Virus record (IMG/VR): IMGVR_UViG_3300032086_000934
Location: 1 to 24,129 of that record
DNA: 24,129 bases
Source: a virus
Direction: 5' to 3' (one strand)
Part shown: positions 6,278 through 13,180 of the stretch, in pieces
Layout: every line of letters begins with the position of its first letter
How positions within the stretch are numbered: position 1 is the first letter of the stretch
Notes under the pieces: model-generated
What the model saw: the letters and a program-made list of their open reading frames with translations, nothing else
Databases searched by the model: none
What the model was told of the DNA's origin: nothing
Position numbers and translations under genes: made by a program

Positions 6278-6934
6278 ATGTCCGAAGAAAATGCAGCGCC
6301 AACCAATGAAGAAGTAGGCGCACCAAACACAGAAGTAAAAAGTTATAGCGAGGCCGATGTTCGTGCCATGCTAGATAAAGAAACTGCGGGCTTAAAGTCT
6401 AAAGTTGATGAGTTGCTAGGCGAAAAGAAATCAGCATCTCAAAAGGCGCGTGAAGCCGAAGAGCGTGTTGAACGTGAACGCTTAGAGCGAGCCAAGCAGG
6501 AAAAAGACTTTGAATCGTTGTTCAAATCAAGTGAAGAAAAGCGCAGCGAGATAGAGAACAAGTACAAAGAGCTTAACACCTCAATCCGCAACGAAAAGCG
6601 CAATACAGAAGCGTATAAACTGGCCAACGAACTAGCAACAGGGCCAAACGCTGAATTATTAAGTGAATTTGTCGCTCGACGTTTAGACGTTGGCGAAGAT
6701 GGCAAGCTGGTTGTAATGGATGCTAACGGTAATCCGACAGTATCAACACTAGCAGACCTTAAGAAAGAATTTGTGTCCTCTGGCAAATACGACGCCTTAC
6801 TGAGTGGCACAGGTGCGACAGGTGGCGGGGCTACCAATAGCAGATCAGGCGGGGCCAGTATCTCAGGTAAGAAATTGTCAGAAATGACACGAAGCGAAAA
6901 AATCGAATACTTTAAACAGAAACGGGAAGGTTAA
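6278..6934 (+). CDS. Capsid scaffolding protein
   Basis: This 218-aa protein is highly charged and mostly helical. Residues 22-110 form a long coiled coil rich in Glu, Lys and Arg (AREAEERVERERLERAKQ), a Gly/Ser/Ala linker follows at about 175-195, and a short basic helix (LSEMTRSEKIEYFKQKRE) ends the chain. That arrangement, with a C-terminal coat-binding helix, is typical of internal scaffolds such as that of P22 or phi29. It sits between portal and major capsid genes, three bases before the latter. No protease motif is seen in it. It would guide coat assembly and then leave the shell. Its leader carries the tandem hairpins at 6230-6276. Confidence 0.82.
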   Translation: MSEENAAPTNEEVGAPNTEVKSYSEADVRAMLDKETAGLKSKVDELLGEKKSASQKAREAEERVERERLERAKQEKDFESLFKSSEEKRSEIENKYKELNTSIRNEKRNTEAYKLANELATGPNAELLSEFVARRLDVGEDGKLVVMDANGNPTVSTLADLKKEFVSSGKYDALLSGTGATGGGATNSRSGGASISGKKLSEMTRSEKIEYFKQKREG

Positions 6935-6937
6935 AAC

Positions 6938-7894
6938 ATGGCAACGTCTGACATGATTATTTTTAACGAGCAAACACAGCTCGTTGCAACAGAAACAGTA
7001 GCACAGGCACTAGCAGCGTTTAACGAAGCAAGTGGCGGCGCTATTCTCATTGGTTCCAGCTCTACGCTTGGTGACTACATTGAAGAAGCTAGCTACAAAG
7101 CTATCTCAGCATTAGTTACACGTCGTGATGCGTATGGCTCGGGTACTTTAAGCACCAAAGCTTTACAGCAAATCAAAGACGTTAGCGTTAAGATTGACCA
7201 GTCTATCGGCCCAGTTGAATGGACGATTGAGCAGTTCCAACGCTTACTTAAAAACGAATCAGAAGCTGGCATCATCATTGGCGAGCAAGCTGCTGAGGCA
7301 ATGATTCAAGATTACTTGAACACTACTGCTTCATCTCTTGCGGCTGCTATCGGCAACCAAGCTACTTTGGTTAATGATTACTCAGCTACTGGTACTGCTA
7401 AGCTAGTTGAATTAAACAAGGCCGCTGGTAAGTTTGGCGACCGTCAACAGTCTTTGGTTGCTTGGTTAATGCACTCTAAGGTGTTCACTGACTTGACCAA
7501 CGAAGCTGTGACTAACACCAATCGCTTGTACAACATTGGTAACATCCAAGTAATGCAAGACGGCTTAGGTCGTCGTTATGTTGTTACTGATGCGCCTGCG
7601 CTAGTTGTTGCCGGTGCGCCGGATACTTATAACACTATCGGTATGGTACCAGGTGCGGCTATGGTTGAAACCCAGCCATTGCTAACTATGACCCAGCCTA
7701 AAGCTGACCAAGAAAACATGGGCACAATCTGGAAGGGCGAGTCTAGCTTTACCCTTGGCCTTAAAGGTTACGCTTGGGATATTGCAAACGGTGGCAAGTC
7801 GCCTACTGATGCAGAAGTGGCAACTGGCACCAACTGGGACTTGATCGCATCAAGCACCAAGGACACTGCTGGTGTAATGCTTATCTCTCAATAA
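6938..7894 (+). CDS. Major capsid protein (HK97-fold likely)
   Basis: The 318-aa product follows scaffold at once, has a GGAAGG ribosome site and is closed by a strong terminator. The N-terminus (MATSDMIIFNEQ) has no long delta domain, so maturation by cleavage is not expected. Segments typical of this coat family are ISALVTRRDAYGSG (about 54-67), VSVKIDQSIGPVEWT, the MHSKVFTDLTNEA helix (about 178-190), GRRYVVTDAP and a C-terminal SSFTLGLKGYAWD strand. It resembles the coat proteins grouped as Gp13-like, but the exact family is uncertain. Position, length and codon use make the coat assignment firm. Confidence 0.85.
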   Translation: MATSDMIIFNEQTQLVATETVAQALAAFNEASGGAILIGSSSTLGDYIEEASYKAISALVTRRDAYGSGTLSTKALQQIKDVSVKIDQSIGPVEWTIEQFQRLLKNESEAGIIIGEQAAEAMIQDYLNTTASSLAAAIGNQATLVNDYSATGTAKLVELNKAAGKFGDRQQSLVAWLMHSKVFTDLTNEAVTNTNRLYNIGNIQVMQDGLGRRYVVTDAPALVVAGAPDTYNTIGMVPGAAMVETQPLLTMTQPKADQENMGTIWKGESSFTLGLKGYAWDIANGGKSPTDAEVATGTNWDLIASSTKDTAGVMLISQ

Positions 7895-7905
7895 GCTGCT
7901 AAACA

Positions 7906-7932
7906 GGGGCGGCATTAGTCGCCCCTTTTTTT
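7906..7932 (+). terminator. Rho-independent terminator after the capsid gene
   Basis: GGGGCGGC (7906-7913) pairs with GTCGCCCC (7918-7925) across an ATTA loop, eight pairs including one G-U, followed by seven T residues (7926-7932). It lies 11 bases after the capsid stop and 16 before the next ATG. It probably reduces read-through so that the coat is made in excess over downstream proteins. Confidence 0.88.
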
Positions 7933-7948
7933 ATCTAAGGAATAGCAA

Positions 7949-8131
7949 ATGAGCAAGGCAAAAGAAGTTGTTTATTTAAAGCATCCTGTTAGTGCAGCCG
8001 AGAAAGCTAAGCACATGAAAGCAGGCAAAAAGATTATTGATATTCGCTTTGCGCCAGAAGGTTACGGTGTTGAAGTGAAAGAAGAGAAGCCCGCGCCAGT
8101 GGCTAAGGCAAAACCGAAAGCAGGTAAATAA
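7949..8131 (+). CDS. Small basic protein downstream of capsid
   Basis: A 60-aa protein with an AAGGA site seven bases before its ATG. The N-terminal part (VVYLKHPVSAAEKAKHMKAGKKIIDIRFAPEGY) suggests a small alpha/beta unit, and the last 20 residues are a Lys/Ala/Pro tail (PAPVAKAKPKAGK) that could bind DNA or acidic surfaces. Similar small genes often follow phage coat genes without assigned function. Its stop overlaps the next ATG (TAATG), indicating coupled translation with the 195-aa protein. Confidence 0.7.
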   Translation: MSKAKEVVYLKHPVSAAEKAKHMKAGKKIIDIRFAPEGYGVEVKEEKPAPVAKAKPKAGK

Positions 8132-8718
8132 TGGCTCAAACAGAAGCGCCAACTAAACAGATTTTAATGTCTGACATGTTCTACAATAATGAACAGGTTG
8201 GATCTCGCTTCTTTAAGATAGCAGCTGACAGTCCACTACTAGCAGCCGCATTAAATGACAAGGCGTTTAGCATTAATGCCAGCTATACCGTAGCGGCTGG
8301 GCAATCCGTATCACTTAATATTAACTTCGCGTCCAAGGTAGTTATTCGTAAAGTTGCTGTAAATGATGGGCTTTCGTTATCTATTACCAATGATCACGGC
8401 ACTGGTGAAGCTGATGGTGTGTTTCCCTCAGTTAATTTAAACATGTGTTCGATAGATGAGTCACCTGCCACATCTAAGATTTACTACAACGCAACACAAG
8501 GCGGGCAGGTCGTAGCTTCTGGCATTGGTTCAATAGAGCCGTTCATCGTGTCATGTGAAGATGCAAGCCCTGCTGTATTCGTGACAAATACAACTGGCGC
8601 TAGTGCTAGTGTAATGATAACCGTAACATTTGAAGAGCTAGGCCCGCGTAATCCGTTGTCTGGCCTTACTGCTACCACCTTAATCGAACCAGACACGGAG
8701 ATGGCCACCTATGGCTAA
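8131..8718 (+). CDS. Probable virion accessory protein (beta-rich, 195 aa)
   Basis: No family is recognised. The 195-aa product has no signal peptide or membrane span. It is dominated by short polar beta-strands separated by turns (INASYTVAAGQSVSLNINFASK, VVASGIGSIEPFIVSC, TNTTGASASVMITVTFEEL), as in immunoglobulin-like or jelly-roll domains of decoration proteins. It lies between the coat and connector genes and overlaps both neighbours (TAATG before, eight bases after). These features suggest a head decoration or minor head protein, but that is position-based inference. Confidence 0.62.
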   Translation: MAQTEAPTKQILMSDMFYNNEQVGSRFFKIAADSPLLAAALNDKAFSINASYTVAAGQSVSLNINFASKVVIRKVAVNDGLSLSITNDHGTGEADGVFPSVNLNMCSIDESPATSKIYYNATQGGQVVASGIGSIEPFIVSCEDASPAVFVTNTTGASASVMITVTFEELGPRNPLSGLTATTLIEPDTEMATYG

Positions 8719-9250
8719 GCAAACAATACCAAATACAGGCTTGTGGTCGTCTATTGCTAGCCTTTTGAATTCAAACTTTACTAATGCTGAGGATGGCACA
8801 GGATGGGCGCAGTATAGTGATACACAATACACAGAAATAGCACCATTTTCATTAACTGGAAACACTGACACGATACTACCAAATGACGGCCTTTCGGTGT
8901 TTGACCCTGAAAAGCCTAGCGATATAACTACCATGTACGATGGCAATGTAATTACAGGGCGACAGGGCGACGGTATGGGAATAACGATTGACTTCCAGAC
9001 TGTCCCAACCTCTGCAAGCACTACATTTATTGAAGTGTGGCTGGATATTGGAGCAGGCGAGCAATTATACAAGCGGATTGTGTCATTCCCAAAAGGCACA
9101 GGGGTGAATAGGCCCATTAACTTTACAGTGATGGGATACACTTACGCTCAATGGGAGGCCAATGGAGCTACAGTTTATGTGAGAAGCAATGGCTCAGCTG
9201 ATCTTTTTGGTATGCGCTACGTATTAACCCGTACTCATAAGGCGAAGTAA
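8711..9250 (+). CDS. Probable head-attached appendage protein (179 aa)
   Basis: The 179-aa product overlaps the preceding gene by eight bases and has GGAG upstream. Its first 30 residues contain LWSSIASLLNSNFTNAED, which resembles LRSSQQKVNSNFAVAEN near the start of the fibre protein at 22086; this type of N-terminal motif is common in virion appendages. The rest is a beta-rich domain with TFIEVWLDIG, YKRIVSFPKG and a C-terminal GMRYVLTRTHK strand, suggesting a jelly roll. Its place among head genes, not tail genes, points to a head fibre or decoration. No enzyme motif is visible. Confidence 0.6.
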   Translation: MAKQTIPNTGLWSSIASLLNSNFTNAEDGTGWAQYSDTQYTEIAPFSLTGNTDTILPNDGLSVFDPEKPSDITTMYDGNVITGRQGDGMGITIDFQTVPTSASTTFIEVWLDIGAGEQLYKRIVSFPKGTGVNRPINFTVMGYTYAQWEANGATVYVRSNGSADLFGMRYVLTRTHKAK

Positions 9251-9676
9251 ATGGCACTAATAGGCTACGTAACAACAGAAGAATATGAAGCAAGCGCAGC
9301 ACTTAGAGGTATTACCCTGACAAAAGTGTCTAGCGAAATGCTTTGGTTGGCAGTCGACTATATGGAGCTGCAATCATATAGCGGATACAAGACTGACCCT
9401 GACCAGGTTCTGGCTTTCCCTCGCAATGGCGATACAGAGGTGCCATTGCAAATTAAGCATGCGCAAATGCTAGCCGCTGGAATATATGACCAAGGCGGAG
9501 ACCCTATCGGCACTGTAGGCCCGCGAGTAATCGAGAACACCGTACACGGCGCAGTGACTCAGCGTTTTAGCGACTCAGGCACAAGTACGCCTATCTATCG
9601 CAAGCTAAACGCGGCATTGCGTCCGTTCTTATCTAATGGCGGTTCGGGTATGCAGTTCGAGGTGACTCGTGGCTGA
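9251..9676 (+). CDS. Head-tail connector, DnaT-like family
   Basis: This 141-aa protein matches the phage family labelled putative DnaT-like ssDNA-binding protein, which by position acts as the adaptor below the portal (HK97 gp6-like). Visible features are GYVTTEEYEASAALRG at the N-terminus, the LAFPRNGD segment (about 54-61) and the helix IKHAQMLAAGIYDQGGDP (about 68-85). Sequences of the type FPR.G......P..IK.A...LA are typical of these adaptors. The ATG directly follows the stop of the 179-aa gene and its own end overlaps the next GTG start. Confidence 0.72.
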   Translation: MALIGYVTTEEYEASAALRGITLTKVSSEMLWLAVDYMELQSYSGYKTDPDQVLAFPRNGDTEVPLQIKHAQMLAAGIYDQGGDPIGTVGPRVIENTVHGAVTQRFSDSGTSTPIYRKLNAALRPFLSNGGSGMQFEVTRG

Positions 9677-10016
9677 ATTCTATGGCGATATGCAAGGCGT
9701 GGCCACTGAGCTTCTGACAGAGTTCAATCAAGGCTCTATGGTCTACAACTACATTACGGGCGGCACAAGCCCGTTTGATGGCCCTGCTACAGTCACGGCG
9801 GTTCCATTTAAGGGCACTGCCACAGGTGTTGCGTTTAAGTACCGCAATGACCTTGTGACGGCTTCTGATATTGAAATAACGGCAGCTGTGTTTGAGCCGG
9901 CCCCACTACCTAATGGCACTGTGACCATTGACGGCACAGAGCGCCAAATCCTATCTATCATGGCAATCCCCGCCGCCGGCACCCCTTCCATATATAAAAT
10001 ATTTGTCAAAGGCTAA
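9669..10016 (+). CDS. Head closure / head-tail joining protein
   Basis: A 115-aa protein starting with GTG at 9669, overlapping the previous stop by eight bases; a later ATG at 9690 would remove the conserved-looking start MAEFYGDMQGVATELL. The pattern (short N-terminal helix, then a beta barrel with GTATGVAFKYRN, SDIEITAAVF and GTVTIDGTERQILSI) and the position after the adaptor fit a head-closure or stopper protein such as those of the HK97 gp7 / SPP1 gp16 type. Assignment rests on size, order and strand pattern, not on a diagnostic motif. Confidence 0.6.
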   Translation: MAEFYGDMQGVATELLTEFNQGSMVYNYITGGTSPFDGPATVTAVPFKGTATGVAFKYRNDLVTASDIEITAAVFEPAPLPNGTVTIDGTERQILSIMAIPAAGTPSIYKIFVKG

Positions 10017-10025
10017 TCTTTGGGC

Positions 10026-10045
10026 TAGTATCATGGATGATGCTA
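10026..10045 (+). promoter_or_regulatory. Inverted repeat before the 134-aa gene
   Basis: TAGTATCAT (10026-10034) and ATGATGCTA (10037-10045) form a nine-base inverted repeat with one mismatch around GG. It lies just before the AGGAG ribosome site at 10051-10055. It could be an operator or a 5' mRNA hairpin; a TATCAT box inside it has no well-spaced -35 partner. Confidence 0.42.
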
Positions 10046-10063
10046 ATCAAAGGAGAGAAGCAC

Positions 10064-10468
10064 ATGGCAAAACTAACACGCGAACAAGTATCACAGCTTA
10101 GTGATGTAGAGCTTAATCGGGGTATGGCTTGGCTATTCGCCGAGCATGTGGCAGTAACAATATTAGGTGGGGGAACATACAAATACACCAGTGGTATCAG
10201 TGATCGCAATGGCACAAATCTTAGCATTTTCGCTTATGATGATCATGAGTCCATTGATTTTTTAACCGACTACAACCTGACTATGCCGTTAGTGATAAAA
10301 CATAAAATATTGCACTCGATTCACTATTGCGCCAGTGGATTGGACAATAAACCAATATACAAGGCTTGCGGTCAATTGAAGTGCAGGACAGAATCAGAAT
10401 ATTGCCCTACATTGCTTAGGGCTTATTGTGAATGCCTTGTATTAACAGCCATGGAGCGTGAAGTATGA
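10064..10468 (+). CDS. Phage protein, DUF2591-like (ABA sandwich)
   Basis: The ATG at 10064 (134 aa, MAKLTREQVSQLSDVELN) is preferred because AGGAG sits eight bases upstream; an ATG at 10037 lies inside an inverted repeat without a site. The layout resembles phage ABA-sandwich proteins: LSDVELNRGMAWLFAEH at the start, a central DYNLTMPLVIKHKI, and RAYCECLVLTAME at the end. It carries several Cys residues (C103, C107, C114, C121 region) that might bind metal. It is not a structural gene by family and interrupts the connector/morphogenesis block. Its stop overlaps the next ATG (ATGA). Confidence 0.65.
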   Translation: MAKLTREQVSQLSDVELNRGMAWLFAEHVAVTILGGGTYKYTSGISDRNGTNLSIFAYDDHESIDFLTDYNLTMPLVIKHKILHSIHYCASGLDNKPIYKACGQLKCRTESEYCPTLLRAYCECLVLTAMEREV

Positions 10469-10671
10469 CAACATTCTGGCCAAAACGAGACGAAGACGGG
10501 CGGCATATGAGCGAGCCAAAACCACTATCCGAACTACTAGCAAAGCTTGATCCTGATGTTGTTGAGCGGGCGCGGGCGGATGCTGACAATGAATTGAAGT
10601 GCGCCAAGTGTGATGGCTATCAGATAATTGCATTAGATGGCGAAATATACAATTGCGAGTGCACAGAATGA
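10465..10671 (+). CDS. Small Cys-rich protein (68 aa)
   Basis: The frame begins at an ATG overlapping the previous stop; an internal ATG at 10507 (MSEPKPLSEL) is an alternative start. The C-terminal third has CAKC, then CEC 17 residues further on, a likely zinc-binding knuckle with four cysteines. The middle is an acidic helix (LLAKLDPDVVERARADAD). No family is recognised. Its stop overlaps the ATG of the head morphogenesis gene, so it is part of the same transcript. Confidence 0.62.
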   Translation: MTTFWPKRDEDGRHMSEPKPLSELLAKLDPDVVERARADADNELKCAKCDGYQIIALDGEIYNCECTE

Positions 10672-11693
10672 CAATCAACCTAGACCTAATCGCAAGCCGC
10701 CAAGAGCGCGACATGCTCCGTGCATTCACTCAGGCTATTAGCGACATAAAAAACAGTACGAAGCTGAGCCAATTAGAGGCACTAATCAGCTCAAATGATA
10801 TTGATGGAGCCATTCGCTTACTTGGCCTAGAACCCGCGTCCTTTGAGGGTTTAGAGGAGGAGATATACCAAGCCTATCGCACAGGAGGGCTGACAGGAGC
10901 GGCCCAAATTGGGTCTGTTCCAACCAAGATTGGGACTCTTTCAATGAATTTCAATATCTCAGCGCCCGCAGCCGTTGAATGGGTGCGCAATCAGTCCAGC
11001 CAGTTCATTACTGAAATGGTCGAAGGGCAGCAACAGCTTGTACGCGAGGTGATAGCCACCAACCTGGATAATGGCATCAACCCTAGACAGTCAGCACTTG
11101 ATTTAATAGGGCGCGTAAACGACTCAGGAAAGCGCACAGGCGGCAATGTAGGGTTAACAACACAACAGGCCGGATGGGTGAGTAAAGCCCGTGAAGAGCT
11201 GCAGGGACTGGATAAGAACTACTTAACGCGTGATCTGCGAGACAAGCGTTTTGACTCGCTAGTTAAGAAAGCCATAGCCGATGGCAAGCCACTAACCAAG
11301 GCGCAGATTGACAACGCCATTACGCAGATGCAGAACAAAACCCTTAAATACCGTGGCGATGTTATAGCACGCACTGAGTCAATCAACGCCCTTCGAGCTG
11401 GGCAGCATGAGTCACTAATGCAGGCGGCTGACAAGGGTGACGGGTCGCGTAATGATGTCAAACGTTACTGGGATGCCAGCGCTGACGACCGAACCCGGTT
11501 TGATCATCTAATCATGGAAGAACAAGAGCGCATTGGTGATGCCCCGTTTACGTTCCCTGATGGTACGCAGGCGCGCTTCCCTGGCGATGATAGTTTAGGC
11601 GCACCAGCTAAGCAGCTGATACAGTGCCGTTGCCGTGAGCGCATAGAGATTGACTTCATTGGGCGATTGAAAAGAATTGACGGGTTTAGATAG
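10668..11693 (+). CDS. Head morphogenesis protein (Mu gpF / SPP1 gp7 family)
   Basis: Start chosen at the ATG 10668 (341 aa) that overlaps the preceding stop; a TTG at 10653 is unlikely. The C-terminal half carries the MuF signature: IARTESINALRAGQ (about 233-246), RYWDASADDRTRFDHLIMEEQ, a PFTFPDGTQARFPGD segment and the closing QCRCRE. Proteins of this family bind the portal, are packaged in low numbers and help DNA exit or capsid assembly. The N-terminal half is helical. The gene is complete; unlike many relatives it is separated from the portal by about 4.5 kb. Confidence 0.85.
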   Translation: MTINLDLIASRQERDMLRAFTQAISDIKNSTKLSQLEALISSNDIDGAIRLLGLEPASFEGLEEEIYQAYRTGGLTGAAQIGSVPTKIGTLSMNFNISAPAAVEWVRNQSSQFITEMVEGQQQLVREVIATNLDNGINPRQSALDLIGRVNDSGKRTGGNVGLTTQQAGWVSKAREELQGLDKNYLTRDLRDKRFDSLVKKAIADGKPLTKAQIDNAITQMQNKTLKYRGDVIARTESINALRAGQHESLMQAADKGDGSRNDVKRYWDASADDRTRFDHLIMEEQERIGDAPFTFPDGTQARFPGDDSLGAPAKQLIQCRCRERIEIDFIGRLKRIDGFR

Positions 11694-11729
11694 CGGTGCT
11701 AGGCTGGGTTAAACCATTGGAGTAACGAC

Positions 11730-12185
11730 ATGACAACCCTAGCCTACAGCCGCAAAGAAAACGTGATAGCCGTGGATAGCCGATGCACTAGCGGAGGCAT
11801 AGCGATTAGTAATAAGTCTAATAAGTGGATAACCAAGGGCAAAAACGTGTATTTCTTCTGCGGTGATGTGGCAGACGTTGAGCGGCTGGTTGATCTTATC
11901 GAGGACGGTATAGAACAGCTAGAAGAAGGCGAGCACCTAGATGCCACCGTTATTCTGGCCCTACCTGATCCAATGACGTTCTATGTGGATGATTCCATCA
12001 TTAAGACATATAAACTGCATTACGATGATTACACAGCTTACGGCACTGGCGCACCATGGGCATTATCAGCATTTGATCACGGAGCAACCGCAAAGAAAGC
12101 CGTCGAATACGCCATGACCCGCGACATATACACTGGCGGCAAGGTGGTACAATATGACCTAACAAAGCAGGGGTTTAAGAAATGA
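11730..12185 (+). CDS. HslV/proteasome-like Ntn-hydrolase
   Basis: This 151-aa protein begins MTTLAYSRKENVIAVDSR. Removal of Met would expose Thr2 as an N-terminal nucleophile, as in HslV and proteasome beta subunits. D16 and K32 lie 16 residues apart, the same spacing as the catalytic Asp17 and Lys33 of HslV. Later parts also match: YFFCGDVADVERLVDLIE, the turn YGTGAPWALSAFDHGATAKKAVEYAM, and IYTGGKVVQYDL. It is smaller than HslV (about 175 aa). It lies between head morphogenesis and neck genes, with GGAG before the start and an ATGA overlap after. It may process a virion protein or act on host proteins; target and partner ATPase are unknown. Confidence 0.75.
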   Translation: MTTLAYSRKENVIAVDSRCTSGGIAISNKSNKWITKGKNVYFFCGDVADVERLVDLIEDGIEQLEEGEHLDATVILALPDPMTFYVDDSIIKTYKLHYDDYTAYGTGAPWALSAFDHGATAKKAVEYAMTRDIYTGGKVVQYDLTKQGFKK

Positions 12186-12592
12186 CCTTTACCGCAAGCA
12201 TAGATAAATTTATTGCAAAGTCTGAGGCTAAACTAGAGGCCGTAGTCAAGACCGCTGTGCAGGACACCATTAACGAAGCGCAAACAAGTAACCGCAAGGG
12301 CGGCTTTATGCGTATTGATACAGGCTTTCTTGTTAATAGTGGCCAAGCTTCTATTGGCACCTTACCAGTTGGCGAGAGCAAAAACCCAGGCATTCAATTG
12401 CCAGAATGGAATCCTCAATCAATAGCAGGTGCACTACTGCAATGGGATTTAAACAGCCCGTTCTATTTCGGCTGGGTGGCAAACTACGCACGAGCGCGTG
12501 AAAACAAAGACGGATTCATGAGACGAGCGGCGCAGAACTGGCCGCAGCATGTTAATAAGGCAGTGGCTAAGGTTAAGGCGGCGAGTAAATGA
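12182..12592 (+). CDS. Neck / HK97 gp10-like protein
   Basis: The 136-aa product shows the usual form of gp10-like head-tail completion proteins: an N-terminal helix (IDKFIAKSEAKLEAVVKTAVQD), the central GGFMRIDTGFLVNSG, a WVANYARARENKDGFMRRAAQNW motif and a final basic helix (VNKAVAKVKAASK). The YA.A.E...GFMR pattern is characteristic. The protein connects the closed head with the tail terminator. The ATG overlaps the stop of the HslV-like gene, with AGGGG upstream, and its own stop overlaps the next small gene. Confidence 0.75.
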   Translation: MTFTASIDKFIAKSEAKLEAVVKTAVQDTINEAQTSNRKGGFMRIDTGFLVNSGQASIGTLPVGESKNPGIQLPEWNPQSIAGALLQWDLNSPFYFGWVANYARARENKDGFMRRAAQNWPQHVNKAVAKVKAASK

Positions 12593-12762
12593 ATATATTT
12601 GAAGAATTAGCAGAGCGCAAAATTAAATGCGAGATTTGCGGCAGTGAGACAATAGCTCTATATGGCGGCGGATGGGACAATGACAGAATATATTGTATGG
12701 ATAGAGAATGCGGCTCTGAGTATGAGTTTCCAACCACAACAGTTCACAAGGACTTGAAGTGA
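12589..12762 (+). CDS. Zinc-ribbon-like small protein (57 aa)
   Basis: A 57-codon frame starting at an ATG that overlaps the neck gene stop. The pairs C14/C17 (CEIC) and C36/C41 (CMDREC) form a likely zinc ribbon around an AAY-type beta-hairpin (SETIALYGGGWDNDRIY). No other domain fits in this length. Its TGA overlaps the GTG of the next gene. It is one of three tiny genes placed between neck and tail-terminator genes. No function can be named; zinc-ribbon morons in phages are often transcription or nucleic acid binders. Confidence 0.62.
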   Translation: MNIFEELAERKIKCEICGSETIALYGGGWDNDRIYCMDRECGSEYEFPTTTVHKDLK

Positions 12763-13001
12763 AAGAGTACACCCCAGAAATGGCGGGTAGCGGGCAATAC
12801 GGGATTTGTTCAAAATGCAAGTTACCGCCAAGCCATGAAGGTCATGATGGATGCTTAGGTGCACTTAATGACCCTGATATTATGAACGCTTGTTGCGGCC
12901 ATGGGCTAGACGATCAAGCTTATATTCAATATTGGTCAGGAAAGGATTTAAGGGGTGATAGTGCGATTAAAGAGCAGAAACGACTAAAGGCGATTAAATG
13001 A
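12759..13001 (+). CDS. Cys-rich phage protein (80 aa)
   Basis: The GTG at 12759 overlaps the previous stop and has AAGGAC upstream; an ATG at 12780 is a possible later start. The core has CSKC (17-20), HEGHDGC and MNACCGHG (about 43-50), followed by AYIQYW. The NACCGHG.....AY motif is recurrent in small phage and prophage proteins of unknown function and suggests a compact metal site with Cys and His ligands. The C-terminus is basic. It ends with an ATGA overlap onto the 59-aa gene. Confidence 0.68.
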   Translation: MKEYTPEMAGSGQYGICSKCKLPPSHEGHDGCLGALNDPDIMNACCGHGLDDQAYIQYWSGKDLRGDSAIKEQKRLKAIK

Positions 13002-13177
13002 AAAACTACACAACAAAAAAAGCTATGGAATTTGCAAGGAAAAACAATAAACCTGATAGGTTTTGCAGGATAATTGACGGCAAGCTTTGCTACGGAACAA
13101 AAAGCACACATATGAAGCCGTACGGGCGTAAGTTTTGCAAGCTAATCAGGCTTAATCGCGACTACTTCAGGGCATAA
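12998..13177 (+). CDS. Small basic protein (59 aa)
   Basis: This 59-codon frame starts at an ATG overlapping the stop of the Cys-rich gene. The product is strongly basic (KNYTTKKAMEFARKNNKPDR, KPYGRKFCKLIRLNRDYF) with three cysteines at 23, 31 and 47. Charge suggests nucleic acid binding. No family is recognised. It ends three bases before the tail terminator gene. Unbroken coupling with both neighbours supports a real gene. Confidence 0.55.
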   Translation: MKNYTTKKAMEFARKNNKPDRFCRIIDGKLCYGTKSTHMKPYGRKFCKLIRLNRDYFRA

Positions 13178-13180
13178 ATA

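Noticed and set aside
6439-6837. Minus-strand 132-aa frame, very rich in Ser and Arg
   Set aside because: It is the antisense of the Glu/Lys-rich scaffold coiled coil, which yields long Ser/Leu/Phe frames by composition.
8680-9141. Minus-strand 153-aa frame
   Set aside because: It runs opposite to the 179-aa virion gene over most of its length, has no good ribosome site and its product has no recognisable order. Considered a shadow.
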